A stretch of 64,000 bases of DNA from Gambelia wislizenii (Eukaryota; Chordata; Lepidosauria; Squamata; Crotaphytidae): contig JAUMIR010000001.1 in NCBI GenBank assembly GCA_030847615.1, positions 252,281,187 to 252,345,186 on the forward strand, written 5' to 3'. Of the stretch, positions 32,827 through 43,702 are shown one piece after another. The notes under the pieces were generated by a model that had not been told where the DNA came from, ran no database searches, and saw only the letters and a program-made list of their open reading frames with translations. Made by a program: the position numbers and the translations under genes. How positions within the stretch are numbered: the first letter of the stretch is position 1; every line of letters begins with the position of its first letter.

Positions 32827-33281
32827 TGTCAGGGGATGACAGGACATTCAATCCCCGGCAGGAGCCAAAAACTGTCTCAGCAGACTAGGTAGCAACCCTT
32901 TCCCAAGAATACTCACACACAAAGTGTTTGGTGTCCAGAAAACAGGAGGTGCTTTTAATCTTCAAAGTTTCAGCTATTCACAGTATGTACAAGCAAAGTG
33001 CTACGCCAGGCATCTCAGGATCATAGGAAGAGAATGAACACTGATCTGGCTCTCTTATAAACATCTCAGCACAGCATTGGCTGACCCAAGCCCATGGTTA
33101 TATTGCATCAGATTTTCATACTACATGGCTTTGTACTCTAGTAACCCTTCTCATGCAGCTGTGGCATGATTAGCATGACTGGCAGTTCATGGAGTCATGG
33201 AGTCAGTCATCATAACTCAGCATGATTTCTGCAGTTGTTTCACCATTTTAAAACTTAGGGGTCAGTAACCAACTCCTGACA
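32827..33281 (-). repeat. Solo LTR with 6-bp target duplication
   Basis: On the minus strand the 455-base unit begins TGTCAGGAGTTGG and ends CATCCCCTGACA, with canonical TG/CA ends. TGACTT flanks both sides (32821-32826 and 33282-33287). Internal signals fit an LTR: a TATA-like gtttataagagagcc, then a polyadenylation-like gattaaaagcacc. It lies inside a Sauria-type SINE whose sequence resumes cleanly. It is a recombined solo LTR of an endogenous retrovirus-type or gypsy element with no coding sequence left. Confidence 0.88.
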
Positions 33282-33325
33282 TGACTTGCCCAAGATCACC
33301 CAATGAGTTTCCATGGCCTACTGCA
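33282..33325 (-). mobile_element. Sauria-type SINE, remainder after solo LTR
   Basis: tgacttgcccaagatcacccaatgagtttccatggcc continues the SINE begun at 32595; the head is lost. Confidence 0.7.
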
Positions 33326-33365
33326 AGCAATATCATCTTTTCCAATGTGTCATGTCATCTACACG

Positions 33366-33407
33366 AGGACCAGTGTGGCGTTCTGGTATGAGTGCTCGAC
33401 TAGGACT
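33366..33407 (+). mobile_element. Sauria-type SINE head fragment
   Basis: ccagtgtggcgttctggtatgagtgctcgactaggact matches the tRNA-like head in plus orientation. It is cut by the minus-strand SINE that follows. Confidence 0.6.
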
Positions 33408-33620
33408 TGTAGTGTTGTGGTGTGTCTTCAAGTGACCCTATACCACAGGATTTTCTTGGCAAGATTTCTTCAGAGGCAGTTTGCCATTTCCTTCCTCTGA
33501 GGGTGAGTAAGTGTGACTTGTCAAAGGTCACCAAAGGATTTCCATAGCTGAGCAGGGATTCAAACCCATGTCTCTAAAGTCACAGTCCAACTCTCAAATC
33601 ACTAAACTATGCTGGGTTCT
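33408..33620 (-). mobile_element. Sauria-type SINE, minus strand
   Basis: The tail gtgtgtcttcaagtgaccctatacc comes first, then cttcctctgagggtgagtaagtgtgacttgtc, agcagggattcaaacccatgtctc (B box inverted) and cactaaactatgctgg. Near full length. Confidence 0.88.
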
Positions 33621-34931
33621 GGCTCTCTTGCCCACTTACATCTAGCCAAACAAAAACAAAAACAAAAACCAAGCCAATAAACAAAATAAAAACAGCACAC
33701 ACAAACACACAAGGAAAGGTATCACCAAAAACTGATACAAGAAAATATGTATTTGCATACAACATACACATGCTAATTTATATGTAGAAATATAATGGGC
33801 ATAAATTAAATAAAAATGCAACGCAGCTCACCACAGTGACCCGTGTCCCTGCCTGCTGCCCAGATGCTAACTGCTGATGGCTCCTGCTCTCCATTCTAAT
33901 GGGTCCCTGATCTTCAAAATGGACAGGGACAGGAAAGCCCTTCAAAGAGAGAACTGTCCTCTGACAAGCCCTTTAAATAAATTTCAGTCCTCTGTAAAAC
34001 AGGATCAATAGCCTGTTTTCTCACCATAAAACAAATATGCTAAAACCGTTTTTTTTTTTTAAAGGGACAGGAATTCTAGGTCAAGGGTAAACTTTCCAAG
34101 ATCTTGAAAAACTCCAGCTCAAAACTTGTAAAAAACAACAATTTTGGACTTGTGGAAAATAGTTTCTGCTCATGCACAGGATAATGGTAGTATCATCTCT
34201 TCCTAGCAGCTTCTCTTTATGGGGTGCAGAAGATTGCATGTGTTACTGGGATGGCCACTGTGGCCCTTTACAGAACAGTTTGTCATTTGTTCCTTTTGTA
34301 TGAGTTACTTTAAGTGGCCTTCCCCTTCATAGCACCTTCCAGATGCCTTAAACAACAAATCCAAAAATTCAATTACTGTACTGTCTGGAGATGGTAGGAT
34401 TTCTAATCCAAAACATTTGGAACATACCAAATTGGGAAAACGATCCAAAATCATGGTATTTAGCAAGCTGTTTGTTATGTTTTACCACTGATCTACAATT
34501 CTCTTCTTTCCTTCCCCACCCAACATCCTGGCAACAGGTATACAGTTCTGTCATCCAGAAAACAATGTGGATTGCTTGCATGGGTTGAAGAAGGTTAATA
34601 AAGAATTAAGGGATACATCTAATTATTACTCCCAAGTAGGTCAGACCCATTAAAATGAAAATAACATTAATTCAACACTAATTTAAATCCCACTGATCAA
34701 CAGATCTACACTAGTTAGATGCAGCAACTGGATTTAGCCTGCTGTCTTCTTGGAAGAAGGATTTATTGAGGACACCTGTAGGACAAAAACCACTCTACCC
34801 TGGGTGAAGTAGGTTTTGCTGGGGTGGGCCTGGTCTGTTTCAATTTGGTCTCTGGATTGGTGGTGAGGGGCATCCAAAGCCCAGAGAATGACAAGTCCCT
34901 TGTCTCAACATTTTGAGATTATTGTTCTTAA
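33621..34931. other. Intronic sequence, nothing recognised
   Basis: A-rich tracts near 33650-33720 and otherwise unique-looking non-coding DNA. Confidence 0.45.
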
Positions 34932-35104
34932 TGTTGTTGATGTTGTTGCCTTAAAGTCATTTCTGACTTGGGGTGTAAGGCGAACCTATCACAGGGTTCT
35001 GAGGGTTGAGAGTATATGACTCACCCAATGTCACCCAGTGGGTTTCCTTGGGCAAGCGGGGATTCAAACGCAATGTTCAACCACTATGCCATGCTGGCCT
35101 CTAA
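34932..35104 (-). mobile_element. Sauria-type SINE, minus strand
   Basis: tgttgttgccttaaagtcatttctgac...ggcgaacctatcacagggttctgagg...tcacccagtgggtttccttgg...gggattcaaacgcaatg...ccactatgccatgctggcc. Confidence 0.88.
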
Positions 35105-36947
35105 AAGTATTTAGGTTTGTGTGTGTGTGTGGGAGGGGGAAATCTTATGAATTACTTTTGGGAAGCTACTTGGTTTTGCAGAATTCCATATATTTTTGTT
35201 TTGGCTTCCATATACCAGCCATAAGGAAATATAAATACAGCTCATTTATATTATGAATTGACAAAAGCTTCCATAACCACCACTCTATGATGTTGCAGCA
35301 CCTAAGAAAAAGTGGTGCTCCCTATTGGTATACTTAAAAAAAAACTGCAGAAGTTTAGGAAAAAAGATTGCATGAAAAAATGGTATCATGGATCAATGAA
35401 ACCATATGGAAATTATTAAAAACCTTAAACACTATCCAGGCATTGCAACAAGAATCATTTTCAATTTTTATATTACATTTGAATTATTGTCAAATATATC
35501 TAATCTTTCTCTGATTTCTCTGTTCAAATGATGAAGATGATCTAATGTTAACATGTGCTTTTAAGGGCTGCTATAGCTGTATCTGAAAAATAAAGAACTT
35601 TTCATTTTCAAGTTCATTATTTTCTTCCTACACTCAGCAGAATGATCATACCTGTTCACCTAAGGCACAAGAGCTTTGTGCTCAGAAGGTAAAGTAAAAT
35701 CTTTCTGGAGAGGCTCTTTGGACTGTTTTTGTTACACTTGGAAGCAGAAACCTCAGAGCATGTCATCGGTCTCTGATAATCTCCCCCACTAGCCCTGCCC
35801 TTTCCATCAGAACATACTGTTAATGAAGCAATTCATAGGTCCGGCTAAATTCCTCAACGTTAACTTTTTTGAGTTCCAAAAGGTACTAAGCTAAAGCAAT
35901 GAATTACCAAAAGCCACACACACCCCTACTTGACTGGCTACTCTCTTTTCCCCGTGAATATGAGAATATGAGACCATGGCTTATTGAAGGCAGATTATTG
36001 CACACCAGTGTTGGATCAAAACCAGAATTCATTTAAAACTCCCTTTGGCTCTGCTCAAGGTTCCAATAACATCGTTATAGGTCAGGTTCTTAGTATTAAT
36101 AGTAATGATTTTATAAATGAGATTTTTAAAGTACGAGCAGAATATTTATACTGCTCATTTTGATGGCTTTAAACACAGTATCGGAATTAGAGAACCTGTC
36201 CATCATCACTCTTATTAGAAAATTTTACAACCTTCTTGGGGTGGGGTGGTAGAAGAAAAAAGAGGGTGTTTTTTTTAGCAACTTTTAAATTATTTTTTGC
36301 CCCTTCAATCTTTTTTTTTAATTTTAAAAGTAAAATGTTCCTTTGCAACCACAAACTCTTGTAAACATCTTCATACAGTTTACTCTACTGCATGGTTTGT
36401 CAGCAGTGTAGCACCAGTGTAATGTCATGTTTCATTAACATGTGGCATTGCTAATTACTTGTTTACTCATGCAGCAGTCCACAGATCATACTGTAAAATC
36501 CATTACTGATCAAGAAATCTTATATACAAACAGCAAATTAATTCAAATAGGCTGATTTTAATGATTTTTTAAAAAAAGCATGAAGAGGGAGAAACGTGGT
36601 GTTGTTAAAGTCACCAAATCTACATGTTGGCTTTGAGATGGTAGGAGGGGCCTGCGTAAGCCATATAGTCACACACCCCAGTGGCCCTGAACTGATGCAG
36701 AACAAAGGGAATGAAATACATTTTGGTTCTCCATTTCAAAATAAAAAGTGACACACAGATACACTCTTGAAAAGTTAGACCTGTCTTTAGCAGACACCAA
36801 ACTACAAAGCTTCAAAAGCTAACGTGATGAATTTTCTACATGTTCAGTTGGCTGAATAAAGGTATTAACATTACATGGACTTCAGAATTTGTTCCAGGTC
36901 TCCAGATCTTAACCTGCATCACCCAATGGCTGACATCCTTTTAGTTA
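35105..36947. other. Repeat-poor intronic stretch
   Basis: Apart from a (GT)n run at 35118-35130 and homopolymers, I recognise no repeat or coding region. It is one of the cleanest non-repetitive blocks in the window and a reasonable place to look for conserved non-coding elements. Confidence 0.45.
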
Positions 36948-37249
36948 GGGGCTTATTGCACAAGGGAAAGGAATCAGCCTGAGAGTAGTGTGTCCCACTC
37001 TGCCTTATCCCATGATGTTGGTGTGCTTCAGCTGTTTTTCTCTTTCAGTCCCAAGGGAGACAGTGGTAAACACAAGTCTTTTTTCTAACTTAATAATCTG
37101 TTAGAAATAAGACTCGTCTTTACTACCATCTCCCATGGGACTGGAACAGAAGAACAGCTGAAGCATGCCGACGTTGTATGATAAGGCAAGGTGGAACCTG
37201 TTACTCTCAGGCTTTACCTCTGCTTCCCTTCCCTCATGTGATAAGCCCC
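36948..37249. mobile_element. Long foldback MITE
   Basis: The element is almost entirely an inverted repeat. The arm 36948-37089 (ggggcttattgcacaagg...tttttctaac) is mirrored by 37100-37249 (gttagaaataag...ctcatgtgataagcccc) around a 10-base loop, with roughly three-quarters identity by eye. The left flank is TTA and the right flank is TCA, consistent with a mutated three-base duplication. Its termini resemble those of 25155-25707, so both may belong to one superfamily. Confidence 0.8.
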
Positions 37250-37374
37250 TCAGTCTTGACTAGAATGGACTTATTCAATCAACTGTTGAATGGTGAATCA
37301 ACATGTAGCTAAATTCCATTAACTGAATGGATACACTCCAGTCAGAACTAACAGTGCAATTTAGGTCAAGATAT

Positions 37375-37441
37375 TTCTCTCTCTCTCTCTCTCACTCGCT
37401 CTCTCTCTCTCGTGTGTGTGTGTGTGTGTGTGTGTGTGAGT
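37375..37441 (+). repeat. (TC)n(GT)n compound microsatellite
   Basis: A run of TC dinucleotides with two interruptions joins directly to a run of about 13 GT units. Confidence 0.97.
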
Positions 37442-39089
37442 GAGAAAAACTTACAGTTACAGCAGACATTCAGTTTGCTAATTCTCTGTTTTCAAAAATT
37501 TCACAGTGGAAGGATTATAATATCATGGATTGAATATTCTGTTTTTTCAAGACCCGACATTTTTTTTTTAAAAAAAAGTTTTTAAAAAATAAAATAGAAT
37601 TGTACAATGATCCTTTTGCTAGCTGGTCAAATGGATTGTCACCAACACTGACCTCATCTAACTTGTCTGCAATATTCAATTCACTTGATCATAAAGACAT
37701 ACTACAGTGCATTGAAAATCATCTCTGGACTTTCTCAAAGTTCAAGTTCTAATTTGCTTAAACGCCTTGTATACTTTGCAGGGGAAACTAGTTCATCCTC
37801 CCCCAATGCCCCTTATTCTGCTCTTAAAATCCCCATGGATATTCAATAAATATATGCTTGGAGTAATATGCTTTATTCTTGAGAACAGCAGCTATTCTGT
37901 ACTTTTTAATTAAATCTCATGGCTTTAATTATCTATATGCAGATGTTGTATAAATTTATGTTTATTTTAAAGCAGTTCTCTACTTTGCATTCTTTCTCTT
38001 TCATTGATGTTTGCAGAATTATTAGTAGTCTAGAACTATATTTACACAGGTCATGATCCACTTACAAAACCAGCAGCCTTAGATTTTTAGCAATTAAGAT
38101 CACCCTGTTTCTTCCTAGCTGTGTACAGTGTACAGTGCCACTGTGTACAGTGGCAGCATGGCAGGCAAGAATCCGAGAAGGTTTGAAGGTGTGTATCTCC
38201 ATTCAGTTCAATATTACCATTATTATTATTTTTTTTAAAAAGAATTAAGAGTGACCTAAGCCTGTACTAAAAAGACACAGAGCACAGATAGGAATATGGC
38301 AACCTGGTGGGCAGAATTCCTGGCCGTCATCTGCTACTACCATGGATCATCCACCTGAGGCAAGGATGTCACTCTACCTCTGATAAGGCTATGCTCCATA
38401 CTACCTCTTCCAGGATCCTTGGAATGGGATGTTAGGAAGAATGGGAGCTTTGATTGTGATTCCTAGTGTCTTCACTTGACTCTTTACCTGGATATAAGCT
38501 ATTTGCAATCTAAGCATTGAGGAAGCTGCAGGATGGGATGGAGGGTTAGAAATGGTAGGGATTATTGTGGATATGGCAGGTGGTCACAGGCTTTCCACTC
38601 CCACTAACGTACAGAGACATATTTATTCTTGAGAGGGAGGGGGAGTCCTATGGGAATTCCTAAAAGGCCTAGTCAGCACTGATTATAGTGGTACAAAATA
38701 CATGGAAAGGCCAAGGTTCCTCATCTTTTCTCTAAACTAAACACTCACACCAAATTCAGCCTTTCTTTAAAGTTTCTGCATTGTTGCATATCCTCCAACC
38801 ACCCCAGTTTGGCAAGGGCAATCCCAAATAATGCTCTGTTGTCCCACTTGTAGAGCTGCTTTTAAAACGTCCCAGGTTTCTCTCATCTTCCCAATTTCCT
38901 CCTTTGTCCTCAGCCTACTTCAATTGCTACAGAGTTCAAAGTGCAAAAATTATATTCCACTTAATTAACGCAGCCGGGGGGGAGGGGAGGAGAGGAGAGG
39001 AGGGCATGAAATCTTGTCCTTGCTAGTAGAATCAGGCAAAAGCAAACTGCTGAAGCCTCTCCTAGCTTGTATGTTCTTCCTCATTAATT
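37442..39089. other. Intronic sequence, nothing recognised
   Basis: No coding region or clear repeat family. A direct repeat gtgtacagtg...gtgtacagtg lies at 38122-38155 and a G-rich run at about 38975-39003. Confidence 0.45.
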
Positions 39090-39205
39090 AGACTGACCAT
39101 ATGTACCATTTTAAAAGGGACAGTCCCGTTTTTGTTTTTTTTTCATATTTCCCAACCGTCCCATCATTTTTATAAAAATGTCAATTTTGTCCCATTTGGG
39201 AAGTT
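39090..39205 (+). mobile_element. Possible split DNA transposon, left end
   Basis: It starts agactgaccatatgtacc and contains gggacagtcccgtttttg. A mirrored end, ccgtttttgtctcaaggaaatatggttagcctat, lies at 41541-41576. The pair may be one element interrupted by about 2.3 kb. The family is not named. Confidence 0.4.
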
Positions 39206-39727
39206 TGTTAGCTGAAATTTCTGTGCAAACAGCAAGTGGGTGTGAACTGTGCAAATTAGCATGGAAAGAAAACTAGCCAGAAACTCTTGTACAAACGCAG
39301 AGAAACATGCATGTGTGAGGCAGTCTCAACCTTCTCGCCAAATACCCCAGGTTTTGCACCACCTGGGCTGGGACCACTGTCAGAGGCCATCCCCTGCTGT
39401 TGTGGGGAACTTGGACAGTTTGGTTATAGCAGAAGCAGGAGTGGAAGTAGCAGAGAGTGAGCAAGTGATTGAGCCCCCCAGTTGGTGTTGGTGGGCAGAC
39501 CAGCGCTGGGCTTAAGCCACCACTTGCCTCACTTTATATAGGGTAAGGAGGCCTCTGTCTGACTCATCATCCTCACCAATCGAGCTGCAGCTCAACGATA
39601 TCTGGAAGGCCACATGATTTTTACCCCTGCATCAGAATTTACAGCCGCAGGCCAAAAATATTTTTTTAAAAAAGCACCCAATTTAGCTTATCGACTCCAC
39701 ACTGCCAATCAATATATTAATTTGTAG

Positions 39728-39946
39728 GCTGCTGACACACTACAGAAATAATGAAGTTTGACAACACTTTAACTACCATGGCTCCATCCTATGGAATCCT
39801 GAGATTTGTAGTTTGTTGTGGCACCAGAGCTCTCTGACAGAGAAAGCTAAATATATCTCAAAACTACAAATCCCAGAATTCTATAGCACTGAGACGTGGC
39901 AGTTAAAGTGTGTCAACCTGGATTATTTCTGCAATGTGTCAGTAGC
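39728..39946. mobile_element. Palindromic MITE
   Basis: gctgctgacacactacagaaataat...ttaactaccatggctc is mirrored by ttaaagtgtgtcaacctggattatttctgcaatgtgtcagtagc. The inner arms agatttgtagttt and aaaactacaaatcccagaattc also pair. Target duplication is unclear. Confidence 0.75.
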
Positions 39947-40947
39947 TTTACATTTCAGTGTTTTCCCTCGCCTCCCAAAAGGAAAAAAAAAATTAGAAAA
40001 GGATGGGATGTGATTGGAAAAAAACCCACAGGAATATTAGAAGATGGTATCAAGTGGACACCGTCCATAACATTCTGTGACTTAAAAAAAAAATCTAGTA
40101 CATGATCAAAGGCTTCCAAGAAGCACCTTTAAAATGTGCTCAGGCTGTAACCCACTGCACATCTACTAGGGAAGAATCCCTGCAGAGTGATTTTTGGTGA
40201 CTAAAATATGCATTGGAGCTTCCAGGCAGCAACTTCAGCCTTTTCCCTAGTAGACACTGAAGGCCAGATTCCCCCAGTTTGATTTTGCACAACCTAAACT
40301 AGAGATAGAATTAAAACACTGTCCTTGCATCTGTACAAATAAAATGTCAGACTCTGCTAAAAAATAAAATAAAAATGTTAATTATAGTATAGTTCTTTTG
40401 GCTGGTGTGGAAAGCTGGGTTAGGATAACGGCTGAGACTGAGCTAAAAACCTTGCTTCTACCCTTAGCTGGGATGTCGGGGAGGGGCAAAATGAGGCCAT
40501 TGCCACTCAAATAAGAATTCTGCCTCCCCCCCCCCATAAAATTTTCCATTATTCCCCAAATTTCAAGATGAACCTCTTCTGCCCAACTGCAATTAAAGGG
40601 ACAGAAGAGATTCATCTCAGGCTGCAATTAAAGGGACAGAATTAGGTTCATCTTGCCTTCCCGCGTGGCCAGGCAAGCCCCTCTAGGATACTCCTTCTCC
40701 TATGCCTTTCCTTAGGCAAATGAGAATGAGCAGCCCAGCCAGGGAAGGCAAAGGCAAGCCCCTCTGGAACTGAGATACCCCTTATCCTGTGCCTTCCCTA
40801 GGGGGCTCCTCCAGCCCACCATTTTACAGTCTGTAGAACACAAGACACAAAAGGGGGGAAAGACAAAGAAGCAAGCCCATAAAGGAGAAAGATAAAGGTG
40901 TATATACATAAAACTTCACAGGTTAATGCTTTGATTGTTTATTCCTT
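39947..40947. other. Intronic sequence with internal direct repeats
   Basis: gcaattaaagggacagaagagattcatc and gcaattaaagggacagaattaggttcatc recur 35 bases apart at 40589-40660, and aggcaagcccctct occurs twice (40672 and 40751). No coding region. Confidence 0.45.
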
Positions 40948-41012
40948 CATGGCAGGGGGTTGGACAGGATGGCCCTTGTGGACCCTTCCAACTCTATGAT
41001 TCTAAGATTCTA
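40948..41012 (+). mobile_element. CR1 LINE 3' end
   Basis: atggcagggggttggacaggatggcccttgtgg...ttccaactctatgattctaagattcta ends in the (ATTCTATG)-like repeats typical of CR1 3' tails. Confidence 0.8.
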
Positions 41013-41154
41013 GGTCAATGCTAGTAACAAGACAAGCATAAAGAGATGTTTCCTTCTTTGGGTGAACAAATGGCCATCTAGCTAGTTAATAGCAAATTAA
41101 TAAAGAAGGTAGGTGAGAAATTAGAGGAAGGAAATGAGTAGCACAAAAGGTCGA

Positions 41155-41203
<49 letters not shown>
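41155..41203 (+). repeat. (GT)n(GA)n compound microsatellite
   Basis: About nine GT units run into about fifteen GA units. Confidence 0.97.
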
Positions 41204-41205
<2 letters not shown>

Positions 41206-41540
41206 CACAGTTCGATAGTGAGAAATGTTGGGAGCTGCAACCCAACAACTTCTGGAAGGCTGCATGATTCCCACCCCTGCTCTAATCCAATACTATAGAC
41301 TGCTAGAGGATCTGGGCCAGGACTACTTGTTTTGACTTGACTCTTGTGGTCTCGCTTAGATGTCTACCTGTTTTGCTCAGCCTCCCAAATGCTTCTATTA
41401 CACAGTTTCAATAATTTATACGAGCATATACACCTATTTTGAACTGGATTGAAAATGCTGCTAAGTGGTGTTAGTTGACAGGTAAAAATGATGAATATGG
41501 AATATTACAAAACTTCATCCCATTTGTGCCATCCCAATAT

Positions 41541-41576
41541 CCCGTTTTTGTCTCAAGGAAATATGGTTAGCCTATC
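41541..41576 (+). mobile_element. Possible split DNA transposon, right end
   Basis: Inverted partner of 39090-39205, with terminal ggaaatatggttagcctat opposite gactgaccatatgtacc. Confidence 0.35.
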
Positions 41577-42115
41577 ATTAATAATTTTTACCTTCCTGAC
41601 TACAGCGATGGCCACAAGTGTTCTAGTTTTTAAGGACACTTGTGCATGGCCACAAGTGTCCTAGTTTTCAAATGTGAAATGTTGGAAGATAATGTTACAG
41701 CCCTGCAAAAACTGCATATTCAGGGAAGCAGGGATTTATCCTTGTTGTTGTCATTGATTTCTCCCTTAAAGCCAGAAATTAGAGAAAATGCACACAAAAG
41801 CACAGAGCCAGTGTAGAGGAACACCAGTTTGGGGCCAGGGAAGTGGGAGGTGCTAAATGTCAAAGTAGGACAGTCATTTGTCCCCCATCCATGTGCTTCT
41901 CTTCCTTGGTTTCACTATTAATGGTGAGACAAGAGGAACAGGAGCACACACATGCAGTCATCACATCCCTCAAATCTCAAGAAAGGTTGTTCCTTCCTCT
42001 TTTAAAACACAGTGGATCTAGGGGGCTGTTTAAGCAGAGTTCACTCTACCAACAGCATTTTAGAAAAAATAAGATGGATTTCTGTTCAGGGCAGTTTGTG
42101 TTTGACTTTGTTTAC
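41577..42115. other. Intronic sequence, short duplication only
   Basis: A direct repeat, ggccacaagtgttctagttttyaa, occurs twice at 41610-41671. Nothing else was recognised. Confidence 0.45.
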
Positions 42116-42829
42116 TGTGATAACAGTTGAGTTAGAGAGACAAACTATCAGTTGGTGAAATACTGTCCAGAAAAGCTTGATACCAGCCAGCAAACTACAT
42201 ACAAACAGAAAGTAGCTGTGAAGGTGGACAGCTTTTAATGAGCACACTGGAATGCAAACACAGTCAAGAAAGTCAAGGGCTTATGGCAGGCAGTGTGCAT
42301 CCAAACAAGTCCATGAGTCAGTGGAAAACAGGCAGCAAAGTAATCAGGAACAGTCTGAGGTTGAGGCACGAGTCAAGGCAGCAAGGATCAAGTCAACAAA
42401 GTCAGCAAGAAGCTTCTTCCAGGAAGATCAGTTGATCTCTGACAAAGCCTCCATCGCTTCCCAAGCATATATATAGCAATCAAGGCTTTGTCAGGTGCTT
42501 CTTGACGAGCAGGTTTTTCTTCATAAAGGCTCAGAGATTTCCTTTGAGCTTCCTTTTGAGCTTGCTGCTGGGTGTATTATGGTGGAGGTAAGTCTGTCTC
42601 TTCTTCATCATCATCCTTATCTGAATTGGCAGGACTCTCTGCCGGGACTGGTACCAACCCACTAGGGCCAGGCTCTTCCTCTGCTTGATCCTCCAGGTTG
42701 GCAGGGTTCCCTGCTGGCACAGGTGTAGATAAATCTGTGCCAGGGTCCATAGGGCTGTTCCTTGCCATGTCCTCCTCCTCCTCTGATTCCATACCCTCCT
42801 CATTAAACTTATGGGGCATGGCAAATACA
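42116..42829 (-). repeat. LTR-like unit, copy 1
   Basis: On the minus strand it begins TGTATTTGCCATGCCCC and ends ...CTGTTATCA(CA). In between are a TATA-like gctatatatatgc and a polyadenylation-like cattaaaagctg in the correct order. Its start, TATA region, gtcagagat motif and end match the layout of 43109-43702, but it is well diverged. A short acidic open frame in its 5' half is probably chance within U3. No clear flanking duplication. Confidence 0.6.
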
Positions 42830-43108
42830 TTGGTTAATTTTTTTTTTAAGACAGAGTAAATCCTGATTAAGAAGCAATTCATAAATCAGTGTGGTCTCGT
42901 AGAATATGAGGTTAGTCCATAAATACAGTAAGTAGGACTTTTATCTTCTGGGACAAGAGACAGAACTTTCAAAGAGATTTTTATCATAAGATGGCAGGAA
43001 AGTCCTGCATATTCATTGTCGGGTTTCCTATTTATGAGAACTGTTGTCAAGATTTTTGTCCAAACTCTGTCTGGGCAACCAGCCAAAGGCTGGTTATTAC
43101 TACACAGC
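42830..43108. other. Spacer between two LTR-like units
   Basis: Unassigned 279 bases. No primer-binding site or coding sequence was recognised. Confidence 0.4.
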
Positions 43109-43702
43109 TGATAACAGAGGCACAGCACAGTCAAGACAATTACAGGCAAAAGAATCAAGGCAGTGTGAATTCAGACACTTTACTAGCAAGCAAAACACAA
43201 GTCCATAAGCAAAGTCCAAATAACAAGGCATAGGTCCAGCAAACAGAATTCTGAGTAGTTCAGCAGAATCCAAATCAGGCAAACAGAGTACAGAGTAACA
43301 AACACAATCCAGGTCAAACACAGCAAGCAGGAACATGATGGGTTACTAAATAGGTCAGATAATCTCTGACAATGCTTAGAGGTCAGAACTGCATGTTTAT
43401 AGCTCAGCAGCTAATGCAGCTGCTGCTTAGCTAATTGCTGCTTGCTATAAATATGCTGAAACCACTTCAAGCCCTCCTTTTGTTGTCTCCATGCTGAGAA
43501 GGTGGGTATAGGTAACTTTTCCTCTGTATCTGAAGAGGCAGGATCCTCTGCCAGAGCTGATACTGCACTACTGTCTGTCTCTGAGGCCTGTAGCTCTGGA
43601 ACAGCCTTCTGCTCTGGTTCAGCAGGTCCTGGCATGTCCACTGCTTCAGTCTCTGAGTCAGAATTCATTTCCAATTCTGGAAGTAGGGCATGGCAACTTT
43701 CA
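43109..43702 (-). repeat. LTR-like unit, copy 2
   Basis: On the minus strand it begins TGAAAGTTGCCATGCCC and ends CTGTTATCA. It carries gctataaacatgc (TATA-like), then aagcattgtcagagatta, then agtaaagtgtctg (AGTAAA signal). It has the same orientation and plan as copy 1. An 87-codon frame at 43411-43674, rich in Glu and Ser, lies in the U3-like part and is not a recognised gene. Confidence 0.6.

Noticed and set aside
42577..42882. 101-codon acidic frame as a host exon
   Set aside because: Same reasoning: LTR-like context and low-complexity acidic composition.
43411..43674. 87-codon acidic frame as a host exon
   Set aside because: It lies in the U3-like part of an LTR-like unit, and a comparable frame occurs in the neighbouring related unit. 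No splice sites of a host gene were evident.
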